Below, piece after piece: positions 55,817 through 64,000 of a stretch of DNA of 64,000 nucleotides. A program made the position numbers and the translations under genes. The stretch covers positions 1,240,001-1,304,000 of the forward strand of contig CAUWAG010000019.1 of assembly GCA_963556695.1 (NCBI GenBank), given 5' to 3'. The DNA comes from Anthostomella pinea. Taxonomy: Eukaryota > Ascomycota > Sordariomycetes > Xylariales > Xylariaceae. The notes under the pieces were generated by a model. That model was not told the DNA's origin. It worked only from the letters and a program-made list of their open reading frames with translations, and made no database searches. The first letter of the stretch is position 1; each line of letters starts with the position of its first letter.

Positions 55817-56570
55817 CTTGGGTGACTGCTGGTCTGGTTTGTCCGTAGCAATGCGGTATGCTTGTAACTCTGTAGATGAAGATGGATAATCGGAGTGGTG
55901 GGTTCTTGGGAGAAGAATGGGGCCCGAATGATGTTGACGCATGAGGGATGTCCAATGTTGTCTGCTCGTTCGCACCTCCTTTCCTTGCCAGCTGCGGTCC
56001 CTGCAAGGACACAGCAACCCCCCTATGATTCCTTCCTTCCTCTAGGGATCGACAAGACTTCGTGTTCCCAACCCAGCAGATTGAGATGATACCGATGTTT
56101 TGGGGTCAACTCAGGCCCTGCCACAACCTTAAGCAAATAAACAATGGTTTTTTTTTTTTTTTTTTGGTGGCTTGTGGCTGAACTCTGTTTGTCTTCTCTC
56201 CTGACCTCAACGCCACTAGCGAAACCTTCGTACCTTCATCCGATGAGTCACGAGAGCCCTGTATGAGGACGGATTCTCGCACGGGAATCTCGCGAAGATC
56301 TTCTCCACGCACCACACACAATTCTTCCCAACGTCACCCAGAACATGCCACACGGATCAAATGGCTCCCACCGTACATAGCGACGCCATCCGGCAATTGC
56401 CGGCCCACCGGAAGGATCGACAAGACAAGCTGCATGATCATCTGGCATGAGCGATTGGAATATGTATCTATGCGCTACTTCTTCCACTGCGCGGTTTCAT
56501 AAACTTAAAAATAAAATAAATCGTAAACCACCGTACACCACCCATCCAGCATACAACGGTATATTCATCG
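55817..56570. other. Intergenic, AAA gene upstream region
   Basis: A run of about 20 T lies at 56146-56165. No gene recognised. Confidence 0.45.
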
Positions 56571-56655
56571 AATTCGAATAAGCACACTAGAATAAGCATT
56601 CAGAACCACGAATCGAACTAGAGCTGCTTATTCCTGTATGTTTATTCCGGTATTT
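56571..56655. repeat. Short MITE-like element, copy b
   Basis: Contains AATAAGCACACTAGAATAAGC and CTGCTTATTCCTGTATG, matching the reverse complement of 53601-53687 with scattered changes. The two copies bracket the AAA ATPase gene in opposite orientation. Confidence 0.65.
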
Positions 56656-58261
56656 GAAAATCTCCCATGGCTAAGGTACCTACTATGGAATCTTATCAAC
56701 ATGAGCGTATGGACACTCATGAAGGCTGAATGTAACAAGCAGGTAAGCACGACGTTTGAATTGGGAAACAAAGCAGTTGTATCCAATATCTATGACGTCT
56801 CCTATCAACTCGACGCTGATCACTTGGAATCAGCGGTATTCATTGCACACATGCATCTTGAGCTTTCTGCCTCACATGCACCTACCCATATGTCACCAGC
56901 ACCTACTACCTACCTAACCCACCTGCATGTGCTGAGGTCCGCTGCGAGGGAGGAAGTGACAACCATGAGGCACTGCGCGAATGCCAATGGAACCAACATG
57001 AAAGCAGGCACCCTGTGTACATCGACGTGATCCGTTCCCGTTGTGACCCGTACAACCAACAAGAACTCGCCTAACTTCCTTCAATGTAGCCGGAAAGCAG
57101 GCAGCCACACCCACTAAACTCTATTGATAGGGGAAGAGATTAGGCAGTCGGGGTGGAGGCTGCCTGGAGGATACGCGGGGCCCTTGATGACCGTTGTAAC
57201 ACTTGTTGCACACCGAAGAGAGACTTCCATGGTTCTCTGGATGCTGTCCGGGTTGTAGGGCTGACTGTCAGGCATGCAACAGCAGCTGCAACGGCTCCCA
57301 GCGCCTTCGACGTGGTACGACATTGCCATCCAATGGAAGGGGCCCTTGTGCAGCTCTGCCTTAACACCAACGAGCTGCGTCCATCTGTACGTGTATGCAA
57401 GCAGCACTTGTATCCATACGAGTGGATCTATATGTCCCGGTCCTCGTAGCTGCAGTTGGTCGACAGTCGACTCCGAGACTTTTAAGCGACGTTTCTTGAA
57501 CATGGATACCACATCTGCGTTCTCGTCGGAGGCCACCCTGCGGACCCAGAGATAGTCAAAGTCATAGACCCTTAACCAAATAAGCCAAAGGACCAGAGGA
57601 TACGCAGGAAGCGTCCAGGCAGACCACAGGGTGCAGGTATTCCCGACGATCAAGTAATACCTGGTCTGGATACACACACGTCTGTTCGACCAGTACCTTA
57701 TATATATATAAGGCGCACGAGACCGAGCAGATCAGAGGCGAGACAGCGGACAGAGCTGAGGGAGCCCAATGCATGTATGAGAATTGGACACTTGACCTCC
57801 TTATATGGTCCTGCACGTCATGTTTCGCCTAAATGAATTCGTGATGCTCAGCGGTATGTCCCAAATGCCTTTCCACGCACAAAACACGGTCCGTGAAAGC
57901 CACGACCCAGCTGCATCAAGCTCAGCGTCTCGTCGTACTCGCGTTGTCCTCTCCGATGCTTCCACAAGGGTAGCTGAACACTCAGACCTTGTCCTTTTCA
58001 GACTTGAGTAGACCATTCGTGCATATCGCAATTGCCATGTTGGCCAGCAGCAGCCGGCTTTATGGCATCGGTCCCTGCAGCCTGCCCTCCTCAAGCTTGC
58101 CTTCCACCATCACCTTTTCCCACAACACAACCGACTGACTGCGCAGTAACATGTCCCTTGATGCAAGTCATGGTTTTACTCGAGGACTGCATTGTTCCGC
58201 AGAAGGAGACTATCCTCGCGCGTGCTGCTGCCAGCGCTTGCCATCCTGGACGCAGTACAAC
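56656..58261. other. Intergenic with a duplicated fragment
   Basis: 1.6 kb without a supported gene. On the minus strand 57677-57114 is open for 187 codons but has no ATG near its start. Part of it (ASDENADVVSMFKKRRLKV) overlaps the segment shared with 50000-50096. No other feature seen. Confidence 0.4.
57448..57545 (+). repeat. Second copy of the 50.0-kb segment
   Basis: Carries the same GAACATGGATACCACATCTG core and flanks as 50096-50000 on the minus strand. After TCGGAGGCC the copies diverge, and here the ATG frame stops after 17 codons. Likely a partial duplication of a gene's 5' region. Confidence 0.7.
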
Positions 58262-59963
58262 CTACTTTGGAACAGTTTCCGGCGGCGACCTCTTGTAATG
58301 TTTCAGATCTCTGCAGTTGACACACTGGCCAAAGTGCTCAACCCTCTCGCAGCTGTCGATCGCATCGACCGTCGGTCCGTCAAACTCCCCGAAGTCGACG
58401 AAGGGGTTCGTATCTTTGTCTGGGCCGAACAAGAACCAGCCGGAGGTCGGCTGGATGGTACTATGCCCGTGTTCTGGAGTATCTGGAGTGGCGCTGCCCA
58501 TCACCTGCTGCTTCTCGCCTCCTCTGGCCACATCCTGAGGCGAGCCAGAGGGCGATGTGCTTGTGCCCATCGCACCGAAGCAATTCAAGCTCCGAAGTAG
58601 GCCGGAGAAAGAGCCTGGGTTTTTCGGTTCTCCAGCAACGTCAGGCTCAGTCGGGGAACAGGATTTCCCAGCAACGTCAGACTTAGTTGGGGAAAAGGAG
58701 GACTGAAGCGCCCTCTCATAACCAGCTGGCGCACCGTCGACGATTCGCTTCCCAATGCTGCCTGCCAACACCCAGCCTTGGAAGGGCTTGCTCGCATCAC
58801 CTCCATGCTCATTAATCATCTCGAACTTGGCTTTTGCGTAACCGACAGGAAGATCCTCCAGAGCTGCTTCGCCATAAAGTACGCCATCGTATTGGACCAT
58901 TGTGCGGATCTCTTTTGCGTATTGTCGCTTCTCCAAGTCAAACTCACGCTCTCCGGGGAAGCCTTGCGCGAACACTCGGTTGACGGTGCCCTCGGAGTCC
59001 CAGTAGTAGAGTCCCATGATCCACCCACTCACGACGTATTGACTCGGCGGTTCTCCACAAACGTTCGAATGCTTTACTTTGGCCTGCACTAGCTGGTCCC
59101 AGAACTCCTTCGTCTCCTCGGCCTCGGGATTGTCGAATGTCTGCACGATGCGGGATAAGATCGGTCTAAGACGCTTTGCGTAAGCCTTGGGCTCGTCGCC
59201 AAAGTCGTCAAGACGATCGATCTTGCTGGATAGGCGCTCCCAGTCGCTCTTTGTACCCAGTATGGTGATACTCGGTATGCCGCAGATTATGCCGCCTGCG
59301 TAGTCGAAGAAGCTCTTCATCAAGCCCATCATGAGCACAGTGGCAGTCCTCTCGTCGTCGATGGTGCTCGTACTAAAGCCTGGGGAGACCCAGTCGCTCA
59401 TCCACTCGGTCTGAAGCTCGGCTTGCAGATGGTCTTGAAAGCGATCCATCACATCCGGCCAGTCATCCCCCCAGACTTCGATACGTTTCTTTCCGCGGTG
59501 CGAAACGAACAGATGTCGAAGAGACTCGGCATTCTTCTGCATGAAGAAGTTCATCTGCACAAGGATTGTGAACCACACCTGGCAAGGCGATGAACATTAG
59601 CATTGAGTCGGCGCAGAGTGGGACGGGTAGTATTCCTACATCCTCGGGCCGAATTACGAGATGCGAGTGGCGACCCCAGGCCTCAATGGCTGCACGGACA
59701 AAGCTAGATGATGATGGGTAGATGCGGGTGCCACTCCCTCCGGTAACATCGAAGGATGAGGCGACGATGCGAGTGTCGTTCGGGAGGTATGTATCCGGAC
59801 ATGAGAGCTGGAGCAGGTGGTCAAGGGAATCGGCTGACGCAATTGCGGGATGCGCCTTGGGGGCGTGAGATGTTGGGATGACAGTGATGGGCATGGTGGT
59901 GATTGGAACAGTGGTAAGAGGTGTTCTAAGTCCTAAAGACAGCAGCAACAGGAGCGTGAGCAT
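58262..59963 (-). CDS. DUF4419 domain protein
   Basis: Exons are 59963-59640 and 59578-58262 (61-bp intron), about 546 residues. Conserved DUF4419 blocks include EAWGRHSHLVIRPEDVWF (across the exon join), LVQMNFFMQKNAESLRHLF, RIEVWGDDWPDVMDRFQ, SFFDYAGGIICGIPSITILG and KSDWERLSSKIDRLDDF. The N-terminus MLTLLLLLSLGL looks like a signal peptide, which is odd for this mostly uncharacterised family. The first ATG was chosen, but a short duplicated GAGCATGGATGCTGAT lies around it (59958 and 59991). The ~150-residue C-terminus has small repeats (SFSPTKSDVAG/SCSPTEPDVAG) and a Cys pair near the end. Function unknown. Confidence 0.85.
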
Positions 59964-60925
59964 GGATGCTGATCAAAAGAAGGGTGAATGAGCATGGATG
60001 CTGATGAGTGCGGATCACGTAGACTACTTGTACAAGGCCAGGCTGCCATGCTGCACCTCAAGAATGCGGGGATCTACCTACAGCACCGATCAGATCATCA
60101 GCTTCTGGAGACGCTACGTGGCAGGATTCCATGGTTGCAGTGAGGATACCGAGATGATAGATCGATCTAGATCTTGTGGAAAGCTGTCGTACCGCAAGTG
60201 CCTCCAACGCATCGCCTGGCCGCTACGCTTGACTTTCGGTGTCCTGCCCATCCCGTGCTGTGTGTGTCGAGCGCAGGCACGTGTGAACATGTGCTCGTTC
60301 GCGAAAACCTGCAGTCCCGATTGCTGCAGCCGTCGATTTGTCGGTTGTCGCTTGCCATGATGACTCAAGCCCTTCGGTCTCCCTTCTCGCTTGTCTGTGT
60401 CCTTCACTGTAAGCAGTCAATACTATATTGTCCATCAAGAGTATCAGCTATGTGAGAGAAATAAGTATACAGGAAACGAGAGGCACATACATGAAAAATG
60501 GAAGCTGAATCTATTAACATACCGGTCTTGAAGTGAGTTTGTACCATCAGCCTCGAGGTACTGATTGGTATCTACGGACAAAGCTTTTTCTGAACTCGAT
60601 ATACTGCGAGCTGCTGGTCCCAGGTACCATCTTGGAATCCTACCATCTTTCGTCCAATATCGCCAAACAGCCAGACTGAAGTGGATGACTGGTGTGCTCT
60701 GGACAAACTGGGTTAGGATATGCGACCACGGTCACAACAGCTAAGGGGATTTCCTCCGCGTACGATTGGGAGGAAAATTACACCAAGGGTTAAGAGAAAA
60801 AAGTGTGGTATCATTGTAAGAAGCCGAGGTGATGGTGAAATGATCACAGCATCTATAGCACAAGTAGGACCATATGTCCATCGAAACGCCGGTCCCAATG
60901 CGGGTTGAGCATGGCCGAGGAGCCG
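59964..60925. other. Intergenic
   Basis: Upstream of the DUF4419 gene and downstream of RPC31. Only short frames without homology features. Confidence 0.5.
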
Positions 60926-61878
60926 TCAGAAATCCATGGCTGACTCGCCAATTCCTTCTTCTTCGCCATAATCCTCATCTTCGCCATCGTCGAAGTATGC
61001 CTCGGCGTCGTAGTCGCCGCCATCCTCGTCGTCTTCGTAGTCATCGTCCTCGGCAGACAGCTCCTCTTCCTCCTCATCAAGATCGACTTCGCCGGGTTCG
61101 CCCTCTTCGTTCTCCCCGCCCTTGCCAGCGCCGTCTATCCGCGCCTTGCGTTCCTCTTCGGTCTCGTTTTCGCGGCGCTTGTAGTGACCTGGACCAAAGG
61201 CTTCGTCGTCGTCATCGGCGAATGGATAGTCATCGTCTGCTAGCGCCTTCCGCTTCCTGCCCAGTTTCGGCTTTCCCTCGACTTCGAATCCGCCCTTCGG
61301 TCCACCTGTGTCTTTGCCGCCTAATGTTCCCCACAGCTCCTGAGGAAAGAGGTCCTTCCGATATAAGCGAGCACCCCTGAGTGCGGGAAGCGTCCGTGTA
61401 TCATCTACGAACTGGTGGCTGTACATGGGCACGGCGAGGAAGGGATCGACGGTGGCGCGATTCTTGATGCCGAAGCGCTCATTGATCTGGGCCTGGCCGT
61501 ACCTGGGCATTACGGGGTCTTTGGTGGATAGAGCGTCAGCGTTCAGGTGACGGTGTGTGTACATGGGTGAGTTGTGGTAGGCCAGGCGAAACTGGACGAA
61601 GCAGCCGCCAGAGCGTTCCTCCAAGGGGGTAAGCGGAGGCGCGGCGGGCGGCTTGTAGGATTTCTGCGACAGCCCATGTCAGTATCACTGTCCCCTTCCA
61701 AGAAGCACCTGAGACATAGAGACATGGAGACATGGAGACATACTGGGTAGGTGTCTTGAGGCTCGTCATTGACTATGAGTGACGGGTCGTCACCGAATGG
61801 CATGCCAGGGGGCGCTGGTTTCCCACCACGTCCGCCGCCGCGGCCCCCTCTGCCTCCTCTACCGCCGCGGCCTGACAT
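60926..61878 (-). CDS. RPC31: DNA-directed RNA polymerase III subunit Rpc31 (C31/RPC7)
   Basis: Exons are 61878-61744 and 61663-60926 (80-bp intron), about 290 residues. The N-terminus is RGG-rich (SGRGGRGGRGGRGG), then a short conserved region (PPLTPLEERSGGCFVQFRLAYHNSPMY cut by no gap, YRKDLFPQELWGTL) and a long acidic tail (DLDEEEEELSAEDDDYEDD) ending in MDF. This layout is that of Rpc31, part of the Rpc82-Rpc34-Rpc31 subcomplex that pol III needs for initiation in the nucleus. The intron begins with short TATGTCTCC-type repeats. It is divergent from an Hsm3/PSMD5-like gene. Confidence 0.88.
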
Positions 61879-62390
61879 TGCGACGCATCGATGGCGGGAT
61901 TATGGACTTGCGCTCTGGCTCCTGTGGGATGCTTGGACGTAGGATCGGGTGTAGTGCGAATAGCTCCTAGCGAAAGGGAGCGGGCGTTTTTCACGGTAAC
62001 CGATGAAAACCGAAAACCGTGAGAGAGGTGATAATATTGAACTGAAGTGAATTGGGATTGAACATTGGAAGAGAGTTCCAATGACTCCCGTCTTTTCTCG
62101 AGATTTTGGTGGGGATTCTGCGATGGTGGGGTTCAATGTTCCTTGCCGATCAGGTTCGCCACAGTGTCAATTACCCCGCGATTTGACAGCTCTAGCCTCA
62201 ACCTCTCAGCCTCTCAGCCTCTCAGCCCGCCCTCTCAATCTTGGCCCCACGCGACGATCATCCCAGGCCTGCGACCCACCACAGCTTCTCCTACCTCTTA
62301 TTCCATCCTGCAACAACAACATTAAACCTACCTCTTTCTCGCACCAGGTATCAGATATCTCTGGAAGCTGCAGCTCCAGTCTCTCCAGCT
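61879..62390. promoter_or_regulatory. Shared divergent promoter region, RPC31 and Hsm3-like gene
   Basis: 512 bp between start codons. A CCTCTCAGCCTCTCAGCC direct repeat lies at about 62200-62225 on the Hsm3-like side. No known operator recognised. Confidence 0.45.
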
Positions 62391-63551
62391 ATGAGTCGCA
62401 TTGCGGTCAAAATGGATACCGATACCATCCCCGTTTCGGGCGTAGACGAGCTGGACAAGCACCTCGACGAGCTCATTGCCGACCCAACGCTGCCACCAAT
62501 CGTGAAGCTCTTTGACGACGTTGAACTGCAGCTCACAGGCAAGTATAATTCAAATACTCTATACACATCTGGAGGTTGGCATACTGACTTTCCTGCCCTC
62601 GAAGATGCGAACATTCTGCCCCTCATTCCGAGACTCCTGCCAAAGATCACCGAGATACTGCAGCAGTACCAACAAGACCCGGCTATCCTCTGCAGCCTTG
62701 CGATCAAGCTCCTCGGTCCTCTCAACTTCACCCAGATCCTCTCCCTCGCTTCCGAAAATGCCATCATACAAGCTATGCGCTCTCCCGCCCCCTCAGCCAA
62801 CATCCTTGCCATGACCGTCCTCGAGAAGGCCGCCAAATCACCAAGCGAAGCTGCCATCTTGGCCGCCATGAAGAACGTCGTCACCCACTTCCTGACCCAG
62901 TGGCTGAGCGCACCCCAAGTCGAAGTCGGGGAGAAGGGATCCAAGGTCCTCGGCGATCTCTTGGACGTTGACTGTGATACACGGCCGCCTGACGGTGTAG
63001 CCGTGAGTGGGGTAGAGATCGCGGTACGAAGACCTGCTGGACAGGGTTTCATGTGGCGGAGGGTCTTCCATGACCGTGATGTCTACTGTCTGCTCCTGTC
63101 GCTTTGCAGCACCGGCTCGCACCAGGCTGCAGAAGGGGGCCAGACTGACCAGCAAGTCTCTCTAGCTCAGGGCCGCCTGCTCCGGATCCTGCCGCGTCTA
63201 GCAGCCCTGAACTTTGCCGCTTTGACACGAACTGACTTTCCCGAACTCAACCAACGCTACGCCAACTTTGAGGGCAACGGCGGACTTTTGCATTTTGCTG
63301 CCCTGCACATGATCGACGAGGAGGATCCATTGATGCACCTCACCCTTGTGGACTTCTTCGAAGCGCTGCTGAGTATCCAACGGGTCACACCCTTCTCCAC
63401 CTACAAGATGGACACTCTCAAGAAACTTATCAGGGACGCAACTACCCGAGATTCTGCCTTGAAGACGGCAATCACAAGCCTACCAGAACGAACGATACCC
63501 GAGGAGGCTGATGATCTGAGACAATTCATCAGAGAAGTTATGGCGCCATAA
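62391..63551 (+). CDS. Hsm3/PSMD5-like proteasome assembly chaperone (putative)
   Basis: The frame runs from ATG 62391 to 63551. A 66-bp stop-free insert with GC-AG ends (62539-62604, GCAAGT...CGAAG, with a CTGAC branch site) is probably an intron; removing it gives VELQLTDANILPLIPRLLPKI and about 364 residues. The protein is an all-helical repeat type (LPPIVKLFDDVEL, AILCSLAIKLLGPLNF, LVDFFEALLSIQRVTPFSTYKM), like Hsm3 and PSMD5, which hold the Rpt1-Rpt2-Rpn1 base module during 26S proteasome assembly. Assignment rests on fold pattern and length, not on a unique motif. ATG 62412 is an alternative start, and the frame is open upstream to 62241. Confidence 0.6.
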   Translation: MSRIAVKMDTDTIPVSGVDELDKHLDELIADPTLPPIVKLFDDVELQLTGKYNSNTLYTSGGWHTDFPALEDANILPLIPRLLPKITEILQQYQQDPAILCSLAIKLLGPLNFTQILSLASENAIIQAMRSPAPSANILAMTVLEKAAKSPSEAAILAAMKNVVTHFLTQWLSAPQVEVGEKGSKVLGDLLDVDCDTRPPDGVAVSGVEIAVRRPAGQGFMWRRVFHDRDVYCLLLSLCSTGSHQAAEGGQTDQQVSLAQGRLLRILPRLAALNFAALTRTDFPELNQRYANFEGNGGLLHFAALHMIDEEDPLMHLTLVDFFEALLSIQRVTPFSTYKMDTLKKLIRDATTRDSALKTAITSLPERTIPEEADDLRQFIREVMAP

Positions 63552-64000
63552 GGGCGAATGGCTGTACAGCTTTTGAGTTTGACCCTTTTAAGGCGGCATG
63601 ATTCGGCTGCCAATTCCGTGAGATGGCACCGTTATTCAAGTCTTCGTCTTGCCGCGGGTTCCACCTTTACCCAACTCCTGGTGCCCAATATACACCGAGC
63701 CTGATCGCATCATCGTGGCTGCTACTGATACCCCTACATTAAATAGTTTTCGCGACTGAAGCAACCATGTCCGTGTCAGAATAGCTCGATTTTTGACATG
63801 CTGTGTGATACCCGAATGTTGTCGACTCGCAGTCCAACAAATCATCTCGATGCAGAAGCGCCACGTCAATGGCAATCCTTCGGCCCTTCATACTCCTTGG
63901 TCCGTCCATTGTTGTGCTCATGGCACAGTCGTGGTGTGATATCAGCCACGGCAACCCATTCCTGGAAACTCTATGTTTATGTCCTGTGTGTTGAGGAATG
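63552..64000. other. 3' flank to window end
   Basis: No gene recognised. Short minus-strand frames at 63636-63954 lack protein-like features. Confidence 0.4.

Noticed and set aside
57114..57677. 187-codon minus-strand frame as a gene
   Set aside because: No ATG near its start and no recognisable domain; only a short part is shared with 50.0 kb.

Overview
The window is genomic DNA of a filamentous ascomycete. The evidence is: protein-coding genes with short introns (about 45-160 bp, mostly GTAAGT-like donors and CTAAC/CTGAC-like branch sites); fungus-specific families (HET domain, JEN carboxylate transporter, Yvc1 vacuolar channel, DUF4419, DUF7025-AAA); and a long AT-rich tract of transposon remains whose stop codons and repeat differences are almost all C:G to T:A transitions, the mark of repeat-induced point mutation (RIP). 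A Sordariomycete is the likeliest source (inference).

Layout. 0-9.8 kb: a LINE reverse-transcriptase scrap, a 1247-residue protein with a zinc-metallopeptidase HExxH motif, and, convergent to it, a long Hst3/Hst4-type sirtuin. 9.8-26.8 kb: a RIP-eroded transposon island. It holds a pogo/Fot1-like DNA transposon split by a solo LTR, an internally deleted second copy of that transposon, a complete Ty3/gypsy element with matching target duplications and a terminal chromodomain, and at least three more solo-LTR families. One GC-normal gene, a MacroD-type ADP-ribosyl hydrolase at 22.5-23.4 kb, sits inside the island. 26.9-30.7 kb: decayed or small genes (a broken DEDDh exonuclease-like gene, a CxxC zinc-finger gene, short hypothetical genes).

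31.4-50 kb is a metabolic stretch: a cytochrome P450 divergent from a fused cytochrome b5/b5-reductase, a JEN-type carboxylate transporter, a HET-domain gene broken by one stop codon, a flavin monooxygenase with a GC-AG intron, a dienelactone-hydrolase-like/SnoaL-like fusion with a long charged repeat tail, and a frameshifted second flavin monooxygenase. Together these could form a small oxidative or aromatic-catabolic neighbourhood (inference).

51-64 kb is mostly housekeeping: the Yvc1 TRP-type channel, a DUF7025-AAA ATPase bracketed by inverted copies of a tiny MITE, a DUF4419 protein, RNA polymerase III subunit Rpc31, and a divergent Hsm3/PSMD5-like proteasome chaperone. No tRNA, rRNA or CRISPR was found. 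All splice junctions are predicted from sequence alone and need transcript support.
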